This document shows, piece by piece, positions 8,505-16,268 of a stretch of 64,000 nt of DNA; positions within the stretch are counted from its first letter, which is position 1; each line of letters opens with the position of its first letter. The notes beneath the pieces are model-generated. The model was not told the origin of the DNA and did not search any database. It saw only the letters and a list, made by a program, of their open reading frames with translations. The translations under genes and the position numbers were made by a program. Source of the DNA: Exilispira sp964581895 (lineage in GTDB: Bacteria > Spirochaetota > JAAYUW01); the NCBI GenBank assembly GCA_964581895.1, contig CAZOPR010000004.1:62001-126000 (forward strand). The letters run 5' to 3'.

Positions 8505-9320
8505 TTACTTATTTGGTGGTATTCCAAGTTGTCCAAATTCATTATTTCCAATGGCCCGAAGTGTCCCATCTTTTTTTATTGCAAAACTTATAGACTCTTC
8601 TGAACTTATATATGTTACATCATCAAGAACTTTTATCCATTTATTTATTGAATATTTTTCATCGACGATGAGATCTAATTCATAACCATTGCCAGTTACC
8701 CAAAGAGTCCCATCATCTTTTATTGTAAAGTTATAATCAACATTTGAAGCTAAATATTTTACATTTTCAAGAACTTTTACCCATTTATTTCTATTTTTAT
8801 TATCCCCTGTTCCAAGTTGTCCATCTTTATTATTTCCTGTCACCCATAATGTTCCATCTTTTTTTATTGCAAAATTACTTCCTTTCACTGTTGCTATTGA
8901 TTTTACATTATCCAATACTTTTACCCATATATTTCTATTTTTATTATCTCCTGTTCCAAGTTGCCCATCTTTATTTAAACCAGTTGCCCATAGTGTTCCA
9001 TCTTCTTTTATTGCAAAACTGCTTCCTTCCGCTGCTGCGATAGATATTACATTATCCAATACTTTTACCCATACATCTTTATCTATATTATCTCCTGTTC
9101 CAAGTTGCCCAGAATAATTATCTCCTATTGCCCAAAGTGTATTGTCATTTCTTATTACTAAAATATGATCACTTCCCATTGCTATATTTTTATTAATATT
9201 TATATATTTTTCTATATATCTATCTATCTCTATATTACCATCTGCCTTTATATTTGTCTTAATTGTTGTTGTCATAATAAATATTATTAGTATAAATAAA
9301 ATAAATAATTTCTTTTCCAT
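8505..9320 (-). CDS. Exported RCC1-like repeat protein
   Basis: A signal peptide (MEKKLFILFILIIFIM, cleavage probably near IKADG) is followed by about five RCC1-type repeats of roughly 46 residues. Each carries a FAIKKDGTLWVTGNNKDGQL-like core followed by GTGDNKNRN and WVKVLDNV. RCC1 repeats form a beta-propeller, normally with about seven blades, so five suggests a partial or compact propeller. The repeats around 8787 and 8929 are nearly identical in DNA, indicating recent internal duplication. The start has a GGAGG site. It lies antisense to both neighbours, between the 106-bp repeat and the TolC-like remnant. Bacterial RCC1 proteins are mostly surface or secreted proteins of unknown function; no role is assigned. 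Confidence 0.78.
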   Translation of the reverse strand: MEKKLFILFILIIFIMTTTIKTNIKADGNIEIDRYIEKYININKNIAMGSDHILVIRNDNTLWAIGDNYSGQLGTGDNIDKDVWVKVLDNVISIAAAEGSSFAIKEDGTLWATGLNKDGQLGTGDNKNRNIWVKVLDNVKSIATVKGSNFAIKKDGTLWVTGNNKDGQLGTGDNKNRNKWVKVLENVKYLASNVDYNFTIKDDGTLWVTGNGYELDLIVDEKYSINKWIKVLDDVTYISSEESISFAIKKDGTLRAIGNNEFGQLGIPPNK

Positions 9321-9341
9321 TTTTTACCTCCATCTTTTTAA

Positions 9342-9910
9342 TATTTTATTAATATCCAAAATAATATTGCTCCCAGTTATATTGAATATTCATTTGTGCC
9401 TCATATAGTTGCTGCAAATAATATAGATATTGGTATTTCAATTGATTTTGGAATTTTTTCAGGTAATTTAAGCTTGACAACTAATTCAACTAAATCAAGT
9501 TCTTCTATTTCTACTGAAACTTCTCTATCTGGACTTAATACTTTAATTTTACCAGATAATGAAACACAATTATTGATAGAGTTAAATACAACTTCTGAAA
9601 ATATCAACAAATGATAGGCAGTATAGAGAAAAATATTGATAGTACAATAATTCAATTATATTCTAAAATTCAAAAATATTTTCTTAAATTAAACAAAAAG
9701 CAAATTATGGAAAAAAAGAAAGAAATAATAGCTACTCAATTGAAAATTGGCGAAATTAAGCAGGTTGATTACTTTAATTTTCTAAAAGAATTAGATGATT
9801 TTTATATATCTTGTCAAGAGGAAAAAAGTTCAATATTGTCATTGATATTTCAATTATTGGATACCATGCAATTATCTTTTGAGGAAATGTATGATAATCT
9901 TGATAAATAA
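9342..9910 (+). pseudogene. Remnant of an outer membrane efflux (TolC-family) gene
   Basis: Two overlapping frames together look like the C-terminal part of a TolC-type outer membrane channel. The first (open from about 9342, stop at 9614) reads NNIDIGISIDFGIFSGNLSL, like a barrel strand preceding the FxGG turn. The second (ATG 9611 to 9910) has KEIIATQLKIGEIKQVDYFN, the helix motif in which a Gly-Glu/Ser step precedes the final coiled-coil arm. The frames join at an ATGA overlap, consistent with a -1 shift or with decay. No N-terminal half, signal peptide or ribosome site is present, and the RCC1 gene begins where the rest should be. The HlyD-family adaptor follows 115 bp later, which is the expected partner. 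Two small real genes are less likely. Confidence 0.45.
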
Positions 9911-10025
9911 ATGATATGGTTTATATCATAACTTTTATTGAAATTTAAAAAATATAAAAGTGATTTTTAAAAGTTTTTTTAAAAAAGTAAATACCACTAA
10001 TAGTTATTTTAATAAAGGACAGAAT

Positions 10026-11393
10026 ATGAAAAAAAGATTTATAATTTTTTTATTAATAATATTTATTTTAATTTTGCCTTTTTGTATTTCATGTAAAAAA
10101 AATCAAACGATTAAAGTTGATTTAGATGATTCTGAAGTGACATTTGAATTTTTTACTTCTAAAGTTGAAGAAAATAAAATCTCAAGAGATATATCAAGTC
10201 TTGGTAGTCTTTCGTTTTATGAAAAAGTATCAGTTATTTCTTTTGTCGATGGAGTCGTAGATAAAATATATGTTAAAAAAGGAGATAAAGTAAGTAAAGG
10301 GCAACTTCTAATCGATATTTATAATTATCAACTAGAACTTGAAAAACTTAAAATTGAAAATCAATTAAACTCAGCTCAAAATGAAATTGACCAAATTAAA
10401 ATAGAATTATCGGAAGAAGAGAAAAATATAATTAAACAAATGTATAACCTTGAAAAATTATCATTACAGCTTAAAAAAGCCGAAAGTGAACTAGAATTTT
10501 TAAAAACAACATTTGAAAAGAAAAAAGAATTATATGAAAAAGGTGGAATGACACAAGAAGAGTATGAAAATTTAAAATTCAATCTTTTACAAAAAGAAAA
10601 GGAGATTGAAATTGCAAGAAAGGAGTATGAACTTTCATCTTTTGGTTACAGAGATATTGATATTATTGAAGAAGGCTATAAATTGCCTAAAGATGATAAT
10701 GAAAAAATTAAGTTACTAATTTTAATTAATACCAAATTAATAAGACAACGTTTAAAGTCAGCATTAAATAATTTAGAAAGTATACAAATAGAACAAAAAA
10801 GAATCAATTCGTTAATAGATAAATGTCATATAAGATCTCCTATAAATGGAGTAGTAACTGATATTACTAAATTTATAGGGGAGAAAATAAAAACTGAAGA
10901 TGAATTAACTACAATACTCGATATTTCATATTTATTTGCTAAGGTTTCATTTTCTGAAAATGATTTTAACAAAATTTCAAAGGGACTTAGTGTTAAAATT
11001 TATATAGATTCAATAGGAAAAACTATAAATGGTACTATTTACACAGTAGATCCTTACATAGATCCTAATTCTAGGACTTTTTCAGTGGATTGTATTATTA
11101 AAAATTCTTTTAATTTAATACCTGGAATGTTTATAAAAGTTAATATACCCGGTAAAAAAGTAGAAAACTTATTAATGGTTCATAAAGATGCTATAATTAC
11201 TGATACAGGAAACTCTGGATATGTTTATATAGTAAGTGAAGATAATAGAATATTTAAAAGGCAGATAACTTATGAGAAATATAATGATGATTATTATATT
11301 GTAAATTCTGGATTAAATAAAGGTGAAGTTGTGATTTTGCATCCAGTTTCAAATCTTAAAGATGGAATAAAAATAAAAGTATTAACTAAATAA
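10026..11393 (+). CDS. HlyD/RND-type membrane fusion lipoprotein
   Basis: A periplasmic adaptor linking an inner-membrane pump to an outer-membrane channel. The lipoprotein signal ends at a PFCISC lipobox (Cys near residue 24). A split lipoyl/biotinyl domain is visible (FVDGVVDKIYVKKGDKVSKG and SPINGVVTDITKFIGEKI), flanking a long alpha-helical hairpin (about residues 95-280, Lys/Glu-rich heptads). The beta-barrel part follows (IYIDSIGKTINGTI) and a C-terminal membrane-proximal domain. ATG 10026 has AAAGGA at 6-base spacing, so I reject the upstream start at 9960. The remnant upstream looks like the TolC partner, but no RND or ABC pump gene follows, so the adaptor appears orphaned. Confidence 0.8.
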   Translation: MKKRFIIFLLIIFILILPFCISCKKNQTIKVDLDDSEVTFEFFTSKVEENKISRDISSLGSLSFYEKVSVISFVDGVVDKIYVKKGDKVSKGQLLIDIYNYQLELEKLKIENQLNSAQNEIDQIKIELSEEEKNIIKQMYNLEKLSLQLKKAESELEFLKTTFEKKKELYEKGGMTQEEYENLKFNLLQKEKEIEIARKEYELSSFGYRDIDIIEEGYKLPKDDNEKIKLLILINTKLIRQRLKSALNNLESIQIEQKRINSLIDKCHIRSPINGVVTDITKFIGEKIKTEDELTTILDISYLFAKVSFSENDFNKISKGLSVKIYIDSIGKTINGTIYTVDPYIDPNSRTFSVDCIIKNSFNLIPGMFIKVNIPGKKVENLLMVHKDAIITDTGNSGYVYIVSEDNRIFKRQITYEKYNDDYYIVNSGLNKGEVVILHPVSNLKDGIKIKVLTK

Positions 11394-11439
11394 TATCAAT
11401 TATTTCCTTTAGCAGTCCTTATACCAAATTCGCATATCA

Positions 11440-11607
11440 ATGGTATTAGACATAAATTGAGCTAATCCGGATAATATTTGTTCGAATTATCCTTATTGTA
11501 AAATTGGTTTTGCTGATTCAGATACAGATGGAACTGTTGAAACTTGGTGAAAACTTATGGAAATAAGGTATGATTTAGCTAACACCTATGCTGCTTGCTC
11601 TTATTAA
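11440..11607 (+). pseudogene. Short gene remnant with two in-frame TGA codons
   Basis: One frame reads VLDIN, TGA (11458), NPDNICSNYPYCKIGFADSD continuing TDGTVETW, TGA (11548), then KLMEIRYDLANTYAACSY and TAA at 11605-11607. The acidic DSDTDGTVE looks like a calcium-loop motif, and the clustered cysteines suggest an exported protein such as a pilin-like subunit, but the family is uncertain. Codon content differs from random AT-rich spacer. Because TGA terminates other genes here, the two TGA codons indicate decay. No start with a ribosome site is seen. Confidence 0.35.
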
Positions 11608-11640
11608 TGTTATTACCTTTGTATCTTATAATTTATTCTT

Positions 11641-11686
11641 TTAACTAAAAAGTCCCCTAATTTAATTTAGGGGACTTTTTAGTTAA
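11641..11686. terminator. Bidirectional rho-independent terminator
   Basis: A perfect 20-bp inverted repeat (left arm 11641-11660, right arm 11667-11686) with a six-base loop and AGTCCCC/GGGGACT at its core. A/T runs lie within and around both arms, so it can stop transcription from either side. The stop codon of the minus-strand gene (11683-11685) lies in the right arm. Confidence 0.9.
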
Positions 11687-12858
11687 AAATCCATATTCAT
11701 AAGGTCATCAATAGTTATTTTTGATGTTTGCTCTTTTTTCTGGTATTGCTTTCTTTTTGCTGGAAGATAGACATCATTATAAAACTTTGCGAATTCAAAA
11801 ATTTCTTCATCTTTATAATTTTCTGGAATCTTTACCATTAAAAAGTAATCTTTATGTCTTATACCTTTAAATATTACATAGATAACATCACTTATTCTGC
11901 TAACAAAATTCTTTAAGTAAATAAATATAAAAATAATTGTGCCTAAAATAATAGATACAAAAATCAAAAGTTCTATACTTATTCTTAAATTTTCAAAATA
12001 TTGAGTTGAAAATCTAAGCTTAAAAAAACCGATATCTAATTCTTGACTTGAAAAATTATTTATCAAATGATCAAAATTATCAACCTTATATAGTAAGCTA
12101 TTTTTTAACTTGAATTTTACTGGAAGGTTAACAAGCTCGACACTTAAAACCTTTGGGTCTGCTAAAAAGCTAATTTTTATTTTTGATAAAAAGCCATCTA
12201 ATTCATCATATTTTGAATTTATATGTAAATCATTAATTATCTGATTATAAGCTGAAAATGCCAATTGATATGTCTGCACTTGATTTTCAATCATCTTATT
12301 AACTGAAAAATCTGAAACAAATGAATACCCAATCAAGGATATTAAAAGTGTAAAGATAAATATTACAAGTATTTGAGAAAGATGATTTTGAGCCATCTTG
12401 CTATTTGCATTCTGAAGATTTTTTAATATCTTTAAAACTCTTAGTATCCTTAATATTCTTGTTATTCGTATAGCTCTTATTATCCTTATAATCTTTATAA
12501 AACCAACAGTGCTTTTATATAAGGTCTTTGTAGTTAAAAATAAAATAAAAGATGGAAGAGAATTCATCAAAAGAAGAGGGATACTGCATAAAAAATCAAC
12601 CCATCCATATTGATAAATAAAATACGCGATAAATCCTCTATTTTGTATAGATAAAACGGATCTTAGGATAAATTCTATTGAAAATATAAGATCAATTGCA
12701 AAACCAATAAACATCAATATTATCTTGATTTTTGAGTCAAAACCTATAATTGCTGCAACATCTTCAAATAAAATCTGCAAAATGCTTATAAATATTACGA
12801 AATTTATGAAGCCTTCAAGTATTTTAAGAAGTATATTACCTTTGTTTTTCTTCTTCAT
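11683..12858 (-). CDS. Voltage-sensor (ion transport family) membrane protein lacking a recognisable pore
   Basis: Six predicted membrane segments. S1 to S3 lie in residues 10-110. S4 (about 119-147) has a striking arginine ladder (IIRIIRAIRITRILRILRVL), as in voltage-gated channels. S5 is near 160-182. Between S5 and the last segment (about 293-316), a hydrophilic region of about 110 residues replaces the short pore helix, and no TVGYG-like or other selectivity filter is visible. The C-terminal tail is cytoplasmic, ending in ITIDDLMNMDF. The architecture suggests a voltage sensor attached to a periplasmic sensing domain, not a classical channel; this is inference. It stands alone on the minus strand, ending in the terminator hairpin and starting 84 bp after the next gene's stop. 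Ion selectivity and partner are unknown. Confidence 0.68.
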   Translation of the reverse strand: MKKKNKGNILLKILEGFINFVIFISILQILFEDVAAIIGFDSKIKIILMFIGFAIDLIFSIEFILRSVLSIQNRGFIAYFIYQYGWVDFLCSIPLLLMNSLPSFILFLTTKTLYKSTVGFIKIIRIIRAIRITRILRILRVLKILKNLQNANSKMAQNHLSQILVIFIFTLLISLIGYSFVSDFSVNKMIENQVQTYQLAFSAYNQIINDLHINSKYDELDGFLSKIKISFLADPKVLSVELVNLPVKFKLKNSLLYKVDNFDHLINNFSSQELDIGFFKLRFSTQYFENLRISIELLIFVSIILGTIIFIFIYLKNFVSRISDVIYVIFKGIRHKDYFLMVKIPENYKDEEIFEFAKFYNDVYLPAKRKQYQKKEQTSKITIDDLMNMDF

Positions 12859-12942
12859 ATTTATTTCCTTAGCTCTCTTTATTAAACTGTATATTTATCC
12901 TAAAAATCATAAATTTATATTCTATTTTTTCTTAAATTCCAT

Positions 12943-13866
12943 TTATCTTATCTCATTTGCTATAAGGTATAGTTCATCTACAATTCCCTTGCTATAGCCA
13001 AAATCTTTTGCAATCTTTCTTGCTACTCCGTACCAGCTTTTATCTGGTGTTTCTGCACCTTTTTCAGCCTTTAATCCTGGTTCATATTCATTAAACCTAT
13101 GAAGCAAAATATAAAGCAATCTTGAGCTTGCCTCCCATATTTCTATCATATTTTCAGGTAGATTTGAATCAATGGCAAGTTTACATTCCATAATATCTAT
13201 TTCTGGTATTTTTCGCACGAGAATTTTGGAACTATTGTTACAAATTTGCAATTTTTCTTCATTTGTTGAAGCATTTATAAGAATTTTTTTGTTTTCAGTA
13301 GGTAAGTTAGGAAATTGAGAAAGCAAAAGTAAGATCTTCAAATAACTTATATATTCAGCTGATTCAATGTAGCATTTCTGCACTCTGACAAGTTCATTAT
13401 ATGTAAAAGCTTTTCTTTCAAATAGTAGATCTATTACCTTATTTATATATTTTTGTTCAAAAATATAGTAAACAGGTTTCATCTGGAGTCGACAAACAGG
13501 ATCCAAAAGCATTTCGCTAACTAAATTGATTATTTTCTCTTTTATCTTATCTTCATCAACTGGTCTTTTTCTTACTTTTCTTAAAATAGAAAAATCAATT
13601 TCAGAAGTTATTATTTTCTTAAAAAAATTTATAGATTGATCAACTACCCTTTTTTGCAAAGTAGAAAGTATATATGCTATTGTTTCCTTTGCCGGCAAAT
13701 CAGGAAAAAATTCTGGTTTCGTGAAAGATACTTCAAGTTTTGGAAGATTTGTCTTTATAAATGTTATAATCTGTTGTTCGGCTCCAATAGGGGAATCTTT
13801 TTTTATTGCAGGAAGACTTAAAAGATGCTCTAAAAACTGTTCGACTTTTTGATTGGTTTGTGCCAT
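12943..13866 (-). CDS. Conserved-looking hypothetical protein, 307 residues
   Basis: No signal peptide or membrane segment; predicted cytoplasmic and mostly helical. The C-terminal segment SWYGVARKIAKDFGYSKGIV followed by DELYLIANE looks like a conserved end seen in uncharacterised spirochaete proteins, but I cannot verify that here. The middle is rich in Leu, Ile and Lys with no catalytic motif I recognise. The ATG is preceded by an AGAGGATTT-type ribosome site on the minus strand. It lies upstream of, and probably shares a transcript with, the voltage-sensor protein (84-bp gap). Function unknown. Confidence 0.6.
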   Translation of the reverse strand: MAQTNQKVEQFLEHLLSLPAIKKDSPIGAEQQIITFIKTNLPKLEVSFTKPEFFPDLPAKETIAYILSTLQKRVVDQSINFFKKIITSEIDFSILRKVRKRPVDEDKIKEKIINLVSEMLLDPVCRLQMKPVYYIFEQKYINKVIDLLFERKAFTYNELVRVQKCYIESAEYISYLKILLLLSQFPNLPTENKKILINASTNEEKLQICNNSSKILVRKIPEIDIMECKLAIDSNLPENMIEIWEASSRLLYILLHRFNEYEPGLKAEKGAETPDKSWYGVARKIAKDFGYSKGIVDELYLIANEIR

Positions 13867-14109
13867 ATTTTATAAATCCTCTAAGATTAATATCGGTTTG
13901 ATTTTATACATTAATCATATAAGAAAATTTTCAAAATTCAAATTTATTAAATTATATTTATTAAACTACCTTTATTAAATTATTTATTTTCTATTGATAA
14001 ATTAAAAAATAAAAATGTTTAATTGAGAAGGTTTCATTGGAAGTTATTCAAGAAAAAAAGTTGAAACTTCAATTTTTGATTTTTATAAAATACGGATTTT
14101 AGCAAAATA

Positions 14110-14196
14110 CGGAGAGGAAGGGATTCGAACCCTTGATACCAATGAAGGTATACCGGTTTTCGAGACCGGCCGATTCAACCACTCTCGCACCTCTCC
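14110..14196 (-). tRNA. tRNA-Ser (anticodon CGA)
   Basis: A complete cloverleaf on the minus strand: a 7-bp acceptor stem (GGAGAGG/CCTCTCC), an anticodon stem-loop CCGGT-CTCGAAA-ACCGG giving anticodon CGA, a long variable arm typical of class II tRNAs (TACCTT...), and a T-arm AAGGG-TTCGAAT-CCCTT. The 3' CCA is not encoded. It decodes UCG serine codons. Confidence 0.95.
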
Positions 14197-14299
14197 TTCT
14201 GTCAACATAATTAAAGAAATTTAAAAAATTTAAAGATATTTTTTGAAAATTTATGATTTTGAACTATTACTTAAAATAGTAAATAATTTGGAGGTAAGT

Positions 14300-14908
14300 G
14301 TGAACAGTGCTATTATTAAAAGAACTTTTGTTTTACTATTTATTTTTTCTTTATTTACATTTTTCTTTAGCTGTCAACCTATTTCATCAGAAGAAGATGC
14401 ACAAAACTTTTCTAATGCAATGATTAAGGCTTTTTTTGTTGGTGATGAGGAATACAACAAGAATAAAAGCTCGGAATTAGAAAAAACTATAACTCTAACA
14501 TCTACTGGAGTTACCCCAACTGATTTTGCGAATTCTCATTTTAGTGGTTCTATAACAGATGGTTATGATCTAGTTAAAATTATATTTAGTAATTCAGAAA
14601 TATCCTATGAAGATTCAACCTATATTGTGAATGGAATTCTTTATTGTGCTCTTGATGTTACAACCAATATTGAAGGTGTTCAAGGAACAATAATTTTATA
14701 TGGATCTTTAGAAGTAACAAAAGATGGGAAAAATCAAGATATTTTATTTGATGCAAAATATACATTAACATTTACTTTTACTGATGAAAACCATGATAAT
14801 ATTTATGATTATAGCTTAACAGGTAGCATTCAGACATATGTTAATGATTTTGTTGTAAATGATTCCAACTGGTCGATAACATTTTCAGGAAAAATCTTTA
14901 TCGCTTAA
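14300..14908 (+). CDS. Predicted lipoprotein, unknown function
   Basis: A lipoprotein signal peptide: basic IIKR, hydrophobic TFVLLFIFSLFTFFF, then SC as the lipobox cysteine near residue 25. The mature protein (about 178 residues) is rich in Thr, Ser, Asp and Ile in alternating strands (TITLTSTGVTP, GTIILYGSLEVTKDG), suggesting an exported beta-sandwich. GTG 14300 is chosen because GGAGG (14290-14294) sits 5 bases before it; an upstream ATG at 14243 has no such site. It is monocistronic, between tRNA-Ser and a strong terminator. No family recognised. Confidence 0.68.
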   Translation: MNSAIIKRTFVLLFIFSLFTFFFSCQPISSEEDAQNFSNAMIKAFFVGDEEYNKNKSSELEKTITLTSTGVTPTDFANSHFSGSITDGYDLVKIIFSNSEISYEDSTYIVNGILYCALDVTTNIEGVQGTIILYGSLEVTKDGKNQDILFDAKYTLTFTFTDENHDNIYDYSLTGSIQTYVNDFVVNDSNWSITFSGKIFIA

Positions 14909-14973
14909 AAAAATATTTCTTACAATTTTTTTTATATATATAAATTTTTCAATATATCATAAGTATTATTCGT

Positions 14974-15002
14974 AAAGCCCCTTGGTTTAAGGGGCTTTTT
15001 TT
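14974..15002 (+). terminator. Rho-independent terminator after the lipoprotein gene
   Basis: AAGCCCCTT and AAGGGGCTT form a 9-bp stem around a five-base loop, followed by a run of T. It lies 65 bp downstream of the lipoprotein stop codon. Confidence 0.92.
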
Positions 15003-15031
15003 ATAAAAAATCTTTATTTAATTCATCCATT

Positions 15032-16237
15032 ATGTATTATTCGTCTATGAACATAAGACATAGCAAGAATCTTTCGACTTATCTGTTTTTTTGTGCAATT
15101 TTATTTACATATATCGGTTCTACATTGCAAAGTGGAATTTTTAATAATTTTGCAGTTGAAAAACTCAATATACTTCCTTCACAGTTGGGGATATATGAAT
15201 CTATTCGAGAAAGCCCAGCTATTTTTGCTGTTTTCTTTATTTCGCTTTTAATGATATGGCAGGAGCAGTATCTTGCAGCGATTTCTACATTTATAATGGC
15301 TATTGGTTATTTTTTCTATGGTTTTGTAAATAAATGGAATCAGCTGCTTTTAATAGGTTTTTTTGCAAGTCTTGGACTTCATATACATCTTCCACTTTCA
15401 AATGCAATAGCACTTTACCTTGCTAAAGTCAATAATGAAGGAAAGATGCTTGGTCTTGTTCAAAGATTTAGCTTTATTGGACAATTTATTGCTATGGGTT
15501 TTATAATCCTATCTGGAAAAAATCTTCCCTATTCTTATATTTTTATAGCATCATCGATAGCACTTTTAATAGCATCTATTTTTTATCTTTCTTTACCAAA
15601 AACTGTTGGTATTAAAGAAAAACCAAGAATTGTATTGAAAAAAAGATACTGGGTATATTATTTACTAACATTTTTAGAAGGATGTAGAAAGCAGATTTTT
15701 ATAACATTTGCTATCTTTGTTCTTGTAAGAGTTTATCATATCTCTGTTAGATTGACCGCCATTTTACTTTTATTAAATGCCCTTGCTGTTATAATTGTTG
15801 GACCAACTATTGGAAGAATGATAGATAGATACTCAGAGAAAAAAGTATTATTTATAAGTTACTTTTTAGTATTCTTTGTATTTATCGGTTATGCTTTTAT
15901 CCATAATTTGATACTTCTTATTGTATGCTATACTCTTGATAATATTTTATACCTTGGAAGCATAAGTTTGACATCATATATAAACAAGATAGCCCCTAAA
16001 AATGAATTGAGACCAACTTTATCTATTGGTGTAACTATGAACCATATAGCAGCAGTAATTATGCCTTTTTTAGGTGGGGTTATTTGGATCAAAGTAGGAT
16101 ATGAAGTTGTATTTATGATTGGGGCTGTTGTCGTTTTGATTTCGCTATTTTTTATGAAATATTTAAAAGATCTTCGCACCCGGGGTGACTCGAACACCCA
16201 GCCCTCAGATCCGCAATCTGATGCTCTATCCACTTGA
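15032..16237 (+). CDS. MFS transporter
   Basis: About twelve hydrophobic segments across 400 residues. A cytoplasmic loop between the halves includes PKTVGIKEKPRIVLKKRYW, and an A-like motif is visible in GRMIDRYSEKKVLF between TM8 and TM9. Substrate unknown. The last about 21 residues (RTRGDSNTQPSDPQSDALST) are encoded on the antisense strand of the tRNA-Arg gene, so the frame runs 62 bp into the tRNA before a stop at 16235. The transporter core ends before this, around MKYLKDL. The start has no strong ribosome site; ATG 15047 is an alternative. Transcription begins after the upstream terminator. Confidence 0.78.
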   Translation: MYYSSMNIRHSKNLSTYLFFCAILFTYIGSTLQSGIFNNFAVEKLNILPSQLGIYESIRESPAIFAVFFISLLMIWQEQYLAAISTFIMAIGYFFYGFVNKWNQLLLIGFFASLGLHIHLPLSNAIALYLAKVNNEGKMLGLVQRFSFIGQFIAMGFIILSGKNLPYSYIFIASSIALLIASIFYLSLPKTVGIKEKPRIVLKKRYWVYYLLTFLEGCRKQIFITFAIFVLVRVYHISVRLTAILLLLNALAVIIVGPTIGRMIDRYSEKKVLFISYFLVFFVFIGYAFIHNLILLIVCYTLDNILYLGSISLTSYINKIAPKNELRPTLSIGVTMNHIAAVIMPFLGGVIWIKVGYEVVFMIGAVVVLISLFFMKYLKDLRTRGDSNTQPSDPQSDALST

Positions 16238-16248
16238 GCTACGGGTGC
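16175..16248 (-). tRNA. tRNA-Arg (anticodon GCG)
   Basis: A full cloverleaf on the minus strand: acceptor GCACCCG/CGGGTGC, D-arm GCTC/GAGC, anticodon stem TCAGA/TCTGA with loop TTGCGGA (anticodon GCG), a five-base variable loop, and a T-arm GGGTG-TTCGAGT-CACCC. CCA is not encoded. It reads CGC (and possibly CGU) arginine codons; most bacteria use ACG for this box. The 3' end of the MFS gene lies on the opposite strand of most of this tRNA. Confidence 0.94.
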
Positions 16249-16268
16249 AACGAAAAAAAATTAAACTA

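Noticed and set aside
8744..9043. + strand frame of 99 residues opposite the RCC1 gene
   Set aside because: It is a shadow of the repeated RCC1 sequence and has no ribosome site.
9401..9655. Minus-strand frame of 84 residues over the TolC-like remnant
   Set aside because: It lies antisense to the better-supported remnant and lacks a motif or ribosome site.
15928..16233. Minus-strand frame of 101 residues over tRNA-Arg and MFS
   Set aside because: The tRNA and MFS gene explain the sequence; the frame is a reverse-strand shadow.
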